Positions 1-12,876 are shown, counted from the first letter of the stretch. The stretch: 64,000 bases of DNA from Tausonia pullulans (GCA_951802195.1 OX637624.1:124001-188000), one strand, 5' to 3'. Notes: generated by a model from the sequence alone, not told the origin. Numbers and translations: made by a program.

Positions 1-176
1 AGCAAAATTCAAGAACGCGAGCGAGGCGGTTCATGAAGAGAAGCGAACGAACCGAAGGTCCGCTCCTGGAGGACGGCATCGGTAGAGGACGAGGCCGTGG
101 GCTCGGCGGCAGCAGAACCAGAAAGGATCGCAATAGCGGCGGCAGCAGCGCTCAGCACAGCGAAAGGAGAACGCAT
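1..176 (-). CDS. Secreted protein, first exon only (partial, left edge)
   Basis: An ATG at 176 on the minus strand opens a frame that begins MRSPFAVLS, continues as an Ala-rich hydrophobic stretch ending SGSAAA, and then reads EPTASSSTDAVLQERTF. This is a textbook signal peptide with a cleavage site near residue 24. The frame meets a stop shortly after, so an intron probably starts at 52 (GTTCGT), making the visible coding exon 53-176. The rest lies outside the window. The post-signal LQERT resembles LEERT just after the signal peptide of the CPL1-like protein at 15144, so this could be a related Cys-rich secreted protein. That link is inference from five residues. Function cannot be assigned. 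Confidence 0.5.
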
Positions 177-1977
177 GTTGAAAAGAGGAGGTGGAGAAGG
201 CGGTGGGAAGCGGAAAAGAAGTAGAAGGCTAGATGAGTGTCAGAGACGAGAGGGAGGCCGAGGACAAGGTATTTTGAAGGGTGAAAGGAGAGGGGTAGAT
301 AGAGCAGAGGAAAGGGAGAATCGATGAAGAAGAAGTCGCCAGTCAATCAAGCCGATCAATCAGGGGCAGACGGAAAAGACACAGGGGAGATGGGGTGCGC
401 CCGGGGTTCCGTTTCCCCACGCAGGCAGCCGGCGAGTGAGACGTGTGTCGCATTGCAGGGGCCCGAGCGAGAGTGCGCTTGTGACAGGCGGAAGGGCGGG
501 AAGAGTCGTTCCCCCTTGCTCCCCGCGGTGTTTTTTGGACAATAGCACTCACACGACGTCGAGGGGCTCTCGGAAGTTGGAACAGGAGAAAGGGGCCCGA
601 ATTAATGTATGGTCTCGGGAAGGGCAGCGAAAACCCGCAGGAGTCATGGCGGAGATCGGAAGTACAGGAGTCGTCACGTCGGAAGATCCCTTGTCCCTCC
701 TCTCCCGGGAGCTTTCGTCGTTAGTTTCGTTTCAGGAGTGCGTATAGATATTATAGGACAACGAAGAGGATTGATAAGGACCGATCCATGACGGCGCGCA
801 AGCCATCAAATCTGTGCTCTTCTCTGGACTCGACATCGAAGGAGCGCACGCCGGACGGCCACGAGAGTGACGACGGCGGCATCCATTCTCCGAGACATGA
901 CTCGATCGGGCAAACAAACTGACAGGCTGGAGGCTCGCTCTCAGTGGTCAGCCGTGGGCTGCTGTCAGGGAAAAGCGCACGCGGCGAAGACGGGGAGGGG
1001 CACATGTGTGGGGTCACCACAGGGGTCAAGCTCAACCATTCCGGGCCCTACGTCGGGTATGGCAAGAGAAGAAAAAAAGAGAGGAAGAACTCATCTCGTG
1101 ACAACCTGAGCTCCACTGGTCCTTGTTGTCGCATTGTCTCCCAGTGTTGAGCAGGGAGAGTCAAAGCGCGCGCATTGCCCAGCGTTGACGTCCTGCCGCA
1201 CCAGCCCTTCTCCCCCTCCAGAGGTCTCCACGACATACTACGTTTGGATAGATCTCCTCCAGAAGACCGCCGGCACAGATTGAGTCCGCTTTGCCGAACA
1301 CGAAGAAAAAAAGGTGAGCGGAGCTGCATGGACAATGAACGCGAGCCTAGCGCGCCAGAGGCGAGAGTGAGACAACGCCCGGTACGGGCAGCCCGAGACA
1401 CCGGGCAGCGAAGAAGGGTAGTCGATCCAACCCCCGAGAGCGAAGATGGACGGCCGGCTAACTGTCGCGGGTGGGTTGGCGAGCGAGTGAGACGGGTAGC
1501 CGATAGGGCATTCTCTTTCGCCCTCTTTCGCCACTTGTCTCCCCTGCCTCCCTCCGCGCTCACAAATGCTGCTGAATCCACTCAGCGTCGGAGCGAGAGA
1601 TGGAATTGCGTCTTGCCGGGAGGATGGATGGCGAGCAGGCAGCTGCTTCAGAGTTGCTGCCGAGGGGCAAATGACGCAAGCTCTTCCCTCTCGACGCGTC
1701 GCGTCCTAGACCCGCCGCCACTTTGGGCCAACGCGCGCGTCAAATCAAGTCGACGTCGAGCGCGAGGCTGCTTGCCTCGCGGGCGCGCGAGGTTGGAGGT
1801 GCGCTCGCCCATCGTCACTCAACCATCATCCGCCTCGCCTCCTGTCCTCTCGCATATACGCCGTGCCTCCTCCCCTTTCTGTCTCTTCTCCTCCCAACCA
1901 CCACCGCCCCTCCCTCGTCGGATCCGGCTCTTGAGCTCGAGCTTGAGCTCGACGCCCTCCAAGTCTGCTCGCCCAGC
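177..1977. other. Intergenic region between divergent genes
   Basis: About 1.8 kb separates the left-edge secreted protein (-) from the GATA gene (+). Several open frames cross it on both strands, the longest at 1175-2221 and 1048-1581. All have Arg/Ser/Pro-rich translations without recognisable domains, as expected of GC-rich noncoding DNA. The last 150 bases before 1978 are pyrimidine-rich, typical of a fungal 5' leader. No RNA gene or repeat was seen. Confidence 0.5.
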
Positions 1978-4900
1978 ATGGCGCCGTCCAAGACTCGCCC
2001 GATGCACAGTGAGTCGTCCTCCAACGCACCCTCCCTCGCTTCTTAGCGGACAGCCTCTGACTGCCCCTCCCCCCCTCCCCCCCCCTCTCAGTCCACGTCC
2101 TCTTCACCGTCCCCCCGGCCCAGGGCACCACCTTTGCTCGCTCGCGTACCGAGGTCCAAGTCAAGCCGCACGCCCAGGCCAAGGGTTGCTCAGAGCGGTG
2201 GGGGTCCTGCCCTCTCGGTGAGGTCGTCCGCGCTGTGTGCGCCAACAGGTGAGCCGTCCTTCATAGTGAGACTTTTCAGCGCGGCTACGCGTGGAGAGGC
2301 GTGGGAGAAAGAGAATGAGTGGGTGGAGAAGAGGAACGAGTCGGCGGGGAAGGAGGGAGGCAGAGAAGGAGACGAGCGAGCGAGCTCGCGTGAGGAATAC
2401 CCTCCCTTTCCCCCACCTCTGGGTCGGGGACCGCCCCACCTCCCATCAATATGCATGTCCGGCCTCTCATGTTCTCATGCGGGCTCAACCCCTCGACCTC
2501 ATCTCCGAGCCCAAAGTCGGGACAAGAAACGCGTCAAGGGAGGTTGGGGATGCATCCTCCGGGTTGGGCCGCTTGCGCAAGGCTTCGCTCGACGTGAAGG
2601 CCTGCCTGCGTGCTTCGTTGCCAGCTGGCTTGCTTCCCACTCGAATGAGCTCCACACAGCGAAGCGACCGAGCAGAAGTCGTTCTCCTAGCTTGCAATCT
2701 CGTGCTTTAGTTTGCAACTACCTCGTGCCTCCGTCAGACTGGATGGCTGACTGACTCTCGCTCTCCGCTCCCTTCCCCCTTTGTTCGACTCTCCCCTCTC
2801 CCCGACCCGCCGCCGTTCCCCAGTCCGAACCTCCTGCCGACGGCCGACTCGGATCATTCGCTCTTCCTCCACTCGCCCAAGCAGACCCACCGCGACACGC
2901 TCTACCCCTCTGACCCGTCGCGCGGCCCGCAGCCAGTCGAAGTCCAATCGGGTCTCCTCGCGTGGGCGCTCGACGACCGTTCCCCGGACAGTGCGGGCCT
3001 CGTCATGGGCGTCCTTCGTAAGGATGAGGTGGAGGAGGGCGAGGAGGGGAGCGATGACGAGAGCGAGGAATGGCTCGAGATTCGGTTGAGGCTCGTCAAG
3101 GTGAGAGAGCTCGATCTCGCGCCTAGGCCGGCCATCCATCCATCGCATCGCGCGTCGTGTTGCCTTTCTGATCGCAGCTGACCGCCGACCTCACGTCGAC
3201 TTCCATCTCTCCAGACCAAGCCCGTCTCCCGTTGGGAACATCTCTCCAACTTGTCTGCCCTCCAGTCCGGGTCATCCATCATCGTCGCCCCAGCCCTCCC
3301 AACGCGCTTCTCCCCTCGCCGACCCCCGCCGGCACACTTCCTGCATCCGATCCTTCCAGTCTCGCCCTCACGCCTCTCAGCCCATCCGTCCTCATCGGCA
3401 ACCTCATCGACCCTTCCGGAGCCTAAACGAAAGCCACCCGCCGTGGCAGGCACGGGTGCCGATGGGAAGCGTAAGGTCGCAGGCTTGCCGTCCTCCACCC
3501 GACGCGCCTCCACGTCCAATGCCACCGCCACGGCGTCCAGAATCAGCTCCTCTACTTCCTCAGATTCATCTACGGCGCCCATCTCCCGGCCCGCCACAAC
3601 CGCTCCTTCCTCCTCTGCTTCGTCCACGTCGACCGTCCGGCCCTCACGATCAGTGCGAGGCAGCTCAGAAGCAATTTCAACGCGGAACACCATTCCTTCC
3701 TCGCCGGCGTCCTCCTCAGCCGCCGCATTTGCCCTCCGCTCCCTCGTCGCCAAGGTGACCCCGGCAGCTGGAGGCGCCGATGGTCAGACCCTTGCGCCCA
3801 GTGCCGCAGGTGGGCTCGCGAGCGAACTTGGAGGTCTCCTCGAGGATGACCAGAGGCCGATCCTCAACCCGGACGTGTTGCAGCTCATTCTCAAGCTCGG
3901 ATCGGATCCAAAGCTCATGGGCGACAAATCGGTCGATGGGATCATTGCGGACCTTGTGAGGGCGTGCCCGACGGACGACAGTGGCAATGCTGCCTTGTCG
4001 TCGTCGACGGAACCGACTAAGGGCAAAGAGAACGTCGGGCCAGCCAGCACCATCGAGACGGCGGCTATCGCCACGATGGCGAGCCTTACCTCGACCACCT
4101 CCACCACCTCGTCATCCAAGCGCAAAGCTCCCGACGGGAGCGACTTTGAGTGCATGACGTGTGGGACGCGCAAGGCCTCAGCCTGGCGGTGCGCCCCCAT
4201 CCCGGACAAAAAGTTCTGCAACTCATGCGGGATCCACTACGCGAAGCACAAGTCATTTAGGCCTTCTTATCTCTGGAACGACCCAGACCAGTCACCCGTC
4301 AAGAGACCGAGGAAGAACACGGCGGCGGCGGCGGCAGCAGCAGCAGCAGCGGCAGCGAGGGAGGAAGGAGGTCAGCAGACGGCGGCAACAACGTCGCCTG
4401 TGCGAGGCGAGGCTGGGGGTGGAGCTGGCGCTGGCGGAAGGACGGCAGCGCAGACGAGCCCTGTGAGAGGGAAGTCTGGCTGGTCCGGCAGTGCTGTGGG
4501 TGGTGGGAGGGCGAGGTCTAAGGCGGCTGACAAGCTCAAAGCGATCGTCTCAGGCTCCGATGGAGCAGCGCCCACGGCAACGGCGGCATTGAAGCCGAAA
4601 AAGGCTACGGGTGGTGGTGGAGGAAAGGGCAAGGGTAAAGCCATTGGCGTCAAACTCGCTCCCTCGCTCGAGGTCGTCGATGAGATCTCGACTTCTTCAT
4701 CGACAACGATGACGACCAAGCAACATCATCAGCTACCGCAGCTTCGCCAGAGTGACACTCCTCGGACGGCGCTCAAGCGGATGCTCTCTTCCCCAACACA
4801 TACCCACCTCCGACGGATGGATGGCCCGCTTTCGGACGACGATGACGATGACGACGGTCTCCCCGGTGGCGGCTCTCCTACCAGTGACACCCGCCGGAAT

Positions 4901-5935
4901 CGGCTCCATCACTCACAATCCCTCCCTTCGGTCACGACGCAGCACACCCTTGGCCAGAGCGTCTTTGGTGCGGGCGCCGTCGCGGAAGAGGTTGACGCCG
5001 TCCAAGACGACGCATGGATGCGATCCGACTTCTCCGAGTTCTTCGATCTTGCCGGCGGGGATGACATCACCGTCGCTGGCGAGCACCAGCATCACCACGA
5101 CCTCTCTAATGGCGGGTCCCACGAGAGCCCGCTAGTCCAGATGGAGACAGACGACGAGCTCTTCCATCATTCCTCCCATCACTCGTCTCATCACGGCTCG
5201 GACGCCGGCTCCGAGTTTTCGATGCCGCTCGCGCTTTCCTCATCGGACCACGTCCCCTCCATGGGCAGCCTCGGCGGAGGCGATGGCGCCTTCCTCGGCT
5301 CCCCTCACTCGACCCTCGGCTACGCGACCGACCGATCGTCGCCCCTCTCCCTCCCGTTCGACTACTCCCAGCTCCCTCCTTCCTCCCCGCCCGTCATCCC
5401 CGAAGGCCTCTTCGACTCTCCATCAGCCGGCAGCGAGGGCGCCTCTCCGCTCTTCGCCCTCTTCGGCGGAACGCCTTCCACGACCGCTGGTGGGCCCTCC
5501 CCTGCTCGGTCGACAAGGAGCCAGACCCGCCAGTCGCCGATCAAGGATGAGTCGGGAAGGAACCCGTTCCTCTCGCCGGCGTCGCTGCGGGTCGCTACGG
5601 GTGCTATTCCGCCGACGTCGCTCATGGCGGCGATCCTGCCTGCGGGTTTGCCTGCTTCTGCGGCCCAGGTTCAGGCGTCACAGCCGCCGTCGAGCTCGAC
5701 GCTCGGGTACTCAGCGAGCTCGCACGCGACGAGCCCGCCAAGCGAGGATGGGGGCGTCGCTGCTGTCCCTGTTGCTCCTGCTGCTGGGAAGAAGACCGAC
5801 GGGAATGACCCGGGGGACAAAAATGCCGCTGGGAACACGGTGGCGGCGGCTGGTGGTGTCAGTGCTGATGCAAGGAAAGTGGCGACGGCCGACGTTGTTG
5901 AAGGACGTACCCCGCCCAGTTGGGTGACAGAGTGA
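1978..5935 (+). CDS. GATA-type zinc-finger transcription factor
   Basis: Exons are 1978-2008, 2092-2248, 2824-3100 and 3215-5935, giving 1061 residues. The single GATA finger lies near residues 467-491: CMTC, 18 residues, then CNSC, followed by GIHYAKHKSFRP. This is the C-X2-C-X18-C-X2-C class found in fungi, with AWR where animal GATA factors have LWR. Family knowledge says it binds GATA-core DNA in the nucleus. The rest is low complexity: a 12-Ala run (near 4320-4355), a run of seven Asp, His/Ser repeats and Ser/Pro stretches, all usual in activator regions. The first 165 residues (MAPSKTRPMH onward) are non-repetitive and may be a separate domain I do not recognise. Intron 2 is 575 nt, much longer than other introns here, so a missed exon is possible. 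The finger is firm. The target pathway is unknown. Confidence 0.85.
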
Positions 5936-6628
5936 GCGAGTACCGCTCGAATAGTAAGGTCCATATTTCTTGTTTTCTCTTCTCTCTCTTGTCTCTATTT
6001 CTCCCTTCACTTGTCTTGCTCCCATCGTCTCTCCGTTCATGCTTTCAGTTATCCACCTCCCATACCCTACTCATTTCTCTTCAATCGCATTATCCTCCCG
6101 TTCCCATAACTTTTCCTTTCTTTTTTTCGTTTTTCTTTGCTCTTTCACGCCTTGTCATGCCCCGCCCCCCGGCTTCAATGGTTCGTTCTCCTTGATAGCT
6201 AGTTCGACCATACCATCTCCCTTCCTCTTCCTTCTTGTCGCCATCTAGTTCTCTCTTCTACCCTGTCTTGTTTGCGATATACTGTTTTGATCATCTTGCC
6301 CTTTATGCAAAGCAATGAGCCTCATCGTCAAACAGGCAAGCACGAGAAGCTGAAACAGCGCCTTGCGGTTCGTTTAAACTCCCCGTGGACCACCATCCCA
6401 TCCTTGTGGTCGCGTCGCCCATGTTGCTGCTGAACTTCAGCTCTTTCACTACAGCGTGGAACTACCGTCCACAGAGCTCGCCTCACGTGCCGAGCGGCAA
6501 AGCTGATGATCTGGTCCAGAACCTCGCGAAGTCTGTTTAGGTTGCCCCTGTGTTTGGTCGATGCTACCCGTCTTTCCTCCTTCGACGGGAACTATTCTTC
6601 TTCTTCACCGACTTCCAAGTGCTCCATC
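5936..6628. other. Intergenic, pyrimidine-rich
   Basis: A C/T-rich 3' flank of the GATA gene is followed by the upstream region of the next gene, on the same strand. Short open frames at 5920-6248 translate to Ser/Phe/Leu-rich strings and look spurious. Nothing else was recognised. Confidence 0.45.
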
Positions 6629-9243
6629 ATGACCTCCCCACTTAAACATCGCCCCCCACCGCTAGACTGTTCGGCGCTTCGTCGAGCTAGCGACAGCGCC
6701 GCCACAAGCGACGGGGTCAGCATGAGCGAGTCGAGCCGGACTTCGTCTGCAGCAGACATGTTCTCCTCGACGGACATCTCCTTCAGCCCTCTGCCACTTC
6801 ATGGTCTAGCGAGTCCTCAGACGGCTAGTGGGTGGGGCGAGGCGGTCAAGCGGCGGTTGCTCGATGTGGTGAGTTCGTCGAAGACATCAATCAACAGCCG
6901 TTATGCCTGTCGTCGTCACTTTTTAGGAGCTCGGGAGAGAAACGCTGAAGCAATAACACCCTTCTTCTTCTTCTTCTTCTTCTTCTTCTTCTTCTTCCTC
7001 CTCACCTTTTCTCCAAGTGTCTCCTCGCTTCTTCTCCCTCGACAACGCCTCGGCCGCTCTCGCCGCCGGCCAGCAACGTTTTCACCATCGTCGAATGTGC
7101 CAGCGGTTCAGGTTCGCTCCCAAATACGCCGCTATCGTCCACCCTCTCATCGTACGGTCCGCCGACGCCTTCGTTTCTCGGCCCGTCCTCGTACGAGTGC
7201 AGAGAGCTTGATCGCTCGTTCAGACCCCCATGTGGCTTGAGGAGGAGCGACGACCACCATGACGATGGGGAGAAGACGGAAACCGGCGAGACGCTCTTCG
7301 AGGCTCTCACTCGCACTGAGAAGACTTGTCGCAGCTCCCGGAGCAAAGAGGGTTTGGATTCCATCCATCATCGACCTTCTCAGGATAATGCAGGTGATAG
7401 GGGAGTAGGAAGAGCGCGAGGCCATCCTCGTCTCACAGCCCGGGTCTTCTCCAACGGCTACCTCAAACGGCGCGCTTCCTGTGGCCACCCACCCTCTCTC
7501 TTGTCACCATCTCGTCTCAGCTCCACCACATCAGGGTCTACCTCGCCGCATGAGGCCCTCACCGCTGCCGAATTCCTAGAGACTTTCCGCTTCCCGTCGG
7601 AGGAACAGAGTGCACCCGCAGCTACCGACCTCCCTCGTCCCTTCCCGTTTTTCTACGCTGGGCCGCAATCCCTCGACCCAGTAAGCGACAGGTCAGCCAC
7701 GCGAGGGAAGGCCAACCTCACCGATCACGACCTGCCCGCCATCTTCCGTCGGGCGGATAACGACAGCAGCTCGTTCATCTCTGGCTCGTCCATCCTCATG
7801 CCCGCCCTGGCAGAGGACTTCAGTCCTTTGAGCGATATATTCCCAGATGCCAGCGGGAACGACAAAGATGGCGAGGAGGAGGATTTCGGTGACGTATACG
7901 ATACGAGAATCCTCTTTTGTCAGCTCGATAAGCCCCCTGTCGTCCAATCGAGGACGCACGACACCATCCGCCCTGCCAGTAGGGGAGGATGTGAGTGACC
8001 TTCCCCTCACCTCCTTGTTACATCGATGCTGAATGGTCTCGATCATGTCGCCTAGGCAACATATCTCCTCTCACATCGCTCAACGCTTCGAGGGACGCCC
8101 AGACTTCCTCTGATGCCTCCCCTCGACGTTCATCCCCGAGTCCGGCCTATCGGAGCGACGCCCACCCTTCCACCGATAATCCTCTCAATCACGGCCACAG
8201 TCTAGAGCCACTAGGAATCCCCCTACTCCAATCGACACCTGAAAAGGTAAAGGCTCCCTTCCTCGTCCCCGGCGTCGGCAACGAGACAGTAGCGGCCGTT
8301 GACGACCAGGACGCCCCCGATGACCCAAGCATGTCTCGCATTGCTCGGCGTTCGCCTTCGGCAGGGACCCGGGAGACGGAGGGGACGCTTGGTCGATTCT
8401 GAGGAGCGATCCAAAATGGGCGCCATCCCTCTCAATCGAGGAAGAGGAATCGGTGGGGCGGAGCAGCTTTCTTGCCTGGCCCGAAGAGGATGACCTCGAC
8501 GTTGGTGATCTCGGCATTGATTCCCTCCCCTCTCCGCCTGCGTTGGGTGGATTATCGTCAAACATGTTCGCCGCCCATCTTCCGTCCTCGCCTGATGCCT
8601 TCGCTCTTGCGCTTGACCAGCACTGTCAGTGCGTCGACTCCGGTCCTCACCATGGAGACCGGAGCCTCACCTCCACCTCCACCGCCTCGGCACTCTCCTC
8701 GTCCATCTCCTCGATGACCTACCCAAATCTCGCTATCCTCGGTCGATACTACGAAAAATCCCTTTACACCAATGATGACAATTCGCCACAGGAGACGAGC
8801 GAGATCAACGACAGTGCGAGCACGAACGACGGCTCGTGGCTCCTCGAGGACGTCGACTCCATGGAGCTTGATGTGACGCTTTTCCCTATCCCGCCTATGC
8901 GCGAGGTTTGGGCCGAGAAGTCTGAGTGCGAAGACTCGATCCGAAGTATAGTGGTGGCCAAGACTGCGATTGAGGTGAGCGGCTGCTGCGCGCACAAGTG
9001 CTCCTATCTCTTTCCAATCCCTCTGACTCTTCCTGAATGCAGTACTTCCCGCCAGATGGCCAGCTCGACTGCATCGAGCGGTGTGTTTCGGTCCCCCTGT
9101 CGCCCATCATGCCTACGCAGCATCCGCTTCGACAAGCCGACAACAGAGGATCAGCTGCTGCGGGGGTTGGGAAGCGCGCCAATGCCACTTTTGATTGTGA
9201 AAAGACAGCCTCTAACGACGACAGTCCTCCCCTGGCCACTTAA
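6629..9243 (+). CDS. Unrecognised Ser-rich protein (749 aa)
   Basis: The model has five exons: 6629-6868, 7018-7990, 8056-8246, 8330-8974 and 9043-9243. All junctions have GT-AG ends and keep frame. The protein starts MTSPLKHRPPP and is rich in Ser, Pro, Asp and Glu. It has short conserved-looking segments such as TAAEFLETFRFPSEEQ, AWSILRSDPKWAP, SLTYPN-like and WLLEDVDSMELDVTLFPIPP. No transmembrane segment, signal peptide or known domain was seen. The acidic Ser-rich build suggests an intrinsically disordered nuclear or signalling protein, which is inference only. Frame continuity over 749 codons and coding-type spacing make a real gene likely. The third intron (8247-8329) is the least certain, because it was chosen to bridge two frames. 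Confidence 0.6.
6961..6998 (+). repeat. CTT/TTC microsatellite in an intron
   Basis: Roughly twelve tandem CTT units sit just upstream of the 3' splice site of intron 1 of the Ser-rich gene. They form an unusually regular polypyrimidine tract directly before CTCACCTTTTCTCCAAG. Confidence 0.9.
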
Positions 9244-10469
9244 CCTCTTCCGTCAAAGAACTACGTTGCTCTCGCCTGCGTCGATGCCGAAACCGCTCGG
9301 CAGGGTTGTCGCGGGATGAGAAAAGGTCGAGGGTACTTGGCAGGCGTCCGTCAACCTGTCTGCTCCTATCTCTCTCTTCCTCATTCTACGACTAGTCTTT
9401 TTCCTTGAGCCTCCAATTCCCTTCATTCGTAGCCCTGCAACATCAGCATTCGCGCCCGGCTTTGTCGTCAGGCGTAGAGATCGACGATGAGCGACGGAGA
9501 CCCCTCGCGCGCCGATCATTCAGCCAACCTTGGCTTCGACCAAACACCACACTCCTCCCTTCCCAAGCCCCTTGTCTGTTGTTATTCCCAGCCATCCCTC
9601 CCTCCTTCTGTACTTCCTGTTGTGGTAGCCCTTCATCAGTCAGCCTTCTTATCAGCTCTTATATCCATCCGCCTCATCATGCGACATTTGCGGCGTTGTT
9701 GCATGCCGCATGAGGGGGACTGCCGGTGATAAACGGGCGGCCATGGCCCGAAGGTAGTCCACCGTTTGACTCTTGTGCTTGGCCTGAGCCATGCCATGCC
9801 AGGCCTCTTGGCTTGAAATTGATGGAGCAAGTGAGAGAATCAATAAGGTAGCCGAGTGCCAGCGCTTCCCTTAGCATCCTGGTCGATCCTTGGCGATCGT
9901 GCTACTGCGCTTGCTTGACTTCTTTCTCGGCCGCCTCGACTGCACACGCGTTTCGGGGAGGGCGTGCAGGCGGAGTAACAAGCCGGAACGCGAGGCGAGG
10001 AGGCAGAGACCGAGGGAGCACCGTATAGGGGTGCCTGCTTCCAACGACCATCACTGCCCCGACAAGCGAGAAACCCCGACGCCTTCTCGCTTCCCACGCC
10101 CACACCGCATTGGACCCACGCTCTCTCTTACTCAAATCTTTTCCTCTCTCGCTCGCGCACGCCGGCGACCCACCCTCGTTCATCGCCGGTTCGGTCCGTC
10201 CGGTTCGGTCCCCTTGCGACCCTTCCTTCCGTTCCCTTCTCCTTCTCTTCCTCCCTCCCTCTTCACCCTCTCCCCTTGCCTTAGGTCCGTAAGGCCACCT
10301 CGGAGACCGCACCGTCCCGTCCGGTATTACTCTCGAGCAAACGAGCGAGGCGACTGGCCTACAATCTTTCCCCTCAAATACGATAGTTGTCCCTCGCACC
10401 CCCCTCGCACCCCTCCGAACTCAGTCACTCCCTCACCCGACCCTGCTCCTCCAATTTACCTATCCGCCC
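9244..10469. other. Intergenic region
   Basis: This spans the 3' flank of the Ser-rich gene and the upstream region of the membrane-protein gene. The 200 bases before 10470 are strongly C/T-rich, like a leader. Open frames here (9405-9713, 9890-10597) have no domain or plausible start context. No RNA gene was seen. Confidence 0.45.
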
Positions 10470-12694
10470 ATGTCATACGACCAGCAGGAACCGTACGATG
10501 GCAGCAATGCACGGTACCCGCCTCTCCCCCACCGAACAAGCGGCTCCAGCGCCGCCCAGTTCGCCTCCGCCGTCGGAGGTGTTCCTCACCTCCATGAGCC
10601 CTACTTCCCCCCCTCGGTGCCCTCGCCGGCGCTCTCTTCCTCGCTCTCCGTTGGCGATCGGTACGCCCAGGACGTGTATCCTTCGGACGCACTTGATTCG
10701 TACTTCGTCTCGACCAACGCTGCCGCGGCTGCACCGGACGGCGGAGTCAGAAGTGCCTTCGCGACGCGGTGGCCGGGGGACCTTGCTCCTCCTCCTGCTC
10801 AAGAGGCGTCGCACCTCGCGCGGGGGGATTCGTTCATGTCAGCGGCGTCGTCCTTTGGCGGAGGCGGAGGAGGTGGAGTCAAAGGACATGGGGGTGGTAA
10901 TGGGAGTGGTGGGACATTGGGCGGGGTCGAGTCGGAGAAGATGCCGTCGCCTTCAGACTCGACGCGCCACGTCCTGCCCTGGTCCGGAGGAGACGGAGCA
11001 GAGGGGTTGGGAGGCAATAATGGGTCCGGCATGGGCCTGGGGAACAGTAACAGTAACGGAGAGGAGGCACCCGGGCGAGTGAGGGCCGCCGAGCCAGGGT
11101 GGAAACGCTTCCTCCCTGGGAGCTTGACGACACGGATCTACGTCGGCATCGTCTTGCTTCAGACGCTCGTCGACATGGCCATCGAGGCAAATTTGCTCCA
11201 GCAGTTCCTCAGCCTCAAAAAAGTTGTTATAACTGCGGGTAACTCGAACATGGATCTTCGGCTGCCCGTTCAACTCGGCATCTTTGGACTGGCGCAGTGA
11301 GCAGCAATTGCGACCCGGGGGTTCACTTGTTCAGGGCAGGTCTGACGAGCTGCACTCGCAGTGGTTTCCTTCTCTTGATGGCGCTGGACGCCGTCAAGGC
11401 CCGTAACTCCCTCCAGATCTTTGGTCTTTGCGTGTTCAACTTCATGTTTCTCGTGTGTTGCGCCTTCTTTCTTTGGTTAGAGACAGAGAATTGCTGACAT
11501 GACTTCCTTTTCTGCGCATCTCCCCCAGGTCTACGCCATCTTCCAGATCGCCGAAATCAAGGAGTCCTTTTCCGCATTGGGCGCGCAGGATGCTCAGGCC
11601 GCCCGCATTCCTTACATGGTCCTCACCTCCATCATTCCGGCGATGATCGGAGCGTCCGAGGCCGGATACCTCGTGCTTTCTTGGTACATCTACCGCGAGT
11701 TCGGCTGGGACGTCTATAAAGGTGCGTCCGACCGAATGGCTTCCGCGCGCACATATGCTGACCATCCCCTCTGCCTTGTCCAGCCCTCGGCGCCGATCGG
11801 AGGCTCAAGAAGATGTTCCTTCACTACCAAATTTTCATCTGCGTCCTCAAGTTCTCCCTGTTCTTCTTCCTCGGTGTGAGCAACTCGTTCTCTTGGTTCT
11901 CTTGGATCTCTTGGCAAGCGGAAGGCCTTTCATGTCGCTCACACCCCACCCTCAGTTCTCAATCCAGCTCATCTACCTCGTTCTCAAGCGCGACTGGGAA
12001 TTTTACCTCACCGTCGTCGCTCTCCCCATCTCAGTCCTGATCCTCGTTCTCGGATGGTACTCTGCCCGGCGCGAGTCGCGCCTCGGAATGGTTCGTTGCC
12101 GCCCTCGCTTGATGCGGAGGTGCTCGCCGACTGACCTCAACATACTCCCTCAGACTGTCCTCGTCGTAGCAGAAATCATTTTGGCTGTGTACTATGTCTT
12201 CAAGACGATTCGAATCTGGCAAGGCGAGACGAAGCAGCAGCTCGAGACGATCTACAAGTCTCTTACCGTCTTTTGTCTGTAGAGGTTCTTTGCGTCCTCC
12301 TCGTGTCTTGAGATCTCGTCGACTGACTAGCTTCTGCCCTGCGCTGTTCTCAGCCGCTCTCTCGTTGGGTGTCCTCCTCGCGCTCACCATCATGACGTGT
12401 CTCGTCTGGGCTGACTTCGGCAAGGGACTCAAAGAGGGCTGTACGTCTTCTCGCTCTATGACTACGCCCTCCTTCATCTCCTGCTGACATCCTCTCGATG
12501 CGATCAGTGGACCGCAAGCAGCTCCTCGACAAGGAGAAGAGACGCGGAGGTCTCCGGAGGAACGAGAATATCGGGTAGGTGGCTCGCTAGACTCGCTCTC
12601 CTTTACTAGCACACCTCTGATCTTGAACACTTTTTTAAAACCTGCTAGATACCCGCTCGGCTCCAAGGCCATCAACAGGATGAGCATCAATTAG
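10470..12694 (+). CDS. Multi-pass membrane protein, UPF0658 (Golgi) type
   Basis: Nine exons: 10470-11296, 11362-11452, 11529-11721, 11784-11875, 11956-12090, 12154-12274, 12354-12440, 12508-12574 and 12649-12694, giving 552 residues. The first ~200 residues are Gly/Ser/Pro-rich and look cytosolic. After ITT-like RIYVGIVLLQTLVDMAIEAN come about seven hydrophobic helices, with IQLIYLVLKRDWEFYLTVVA and LTIMTCLVWADFGKGLKEGL near the end. The layout and the EANL / KRDWEFY / WADFGKGLKEG motifs match my memory of the fungal UPF0658 Golgi membrane proteins, whose molecular role is unknown. The family name is moderately sure; the topology is clear. The C-terminus is basic (DKEKRRGG) and ends GSKAINRMSIN. 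Confidence 0.75.
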
Positions 12695-12876
12695 CCGTCG
12701 CCTCTCCCCTCATTTCTTTCTCCCTTGGCTTCCTTTTGGTTTCTTCATCGATCCTCGCTCCATTTCACGACCCCCGCATGTGCCAACCTCTTCACGACCT
12801 TGTATGACTCCTCCTTCCCCTTCTATACCCTCTACCTTCTTCATCCCGTCATTTGGCCCCCACCTCATTCCCGTAA

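Noticed and set aside
1175-2221. 348-codon plus-strand open frame upstream of and overlapping the GATA gene
   Set aside because: Arg/Pro/Ser-rich translation with no domain. It overlaps the well-supported first exons of the GATA gene in another frame.
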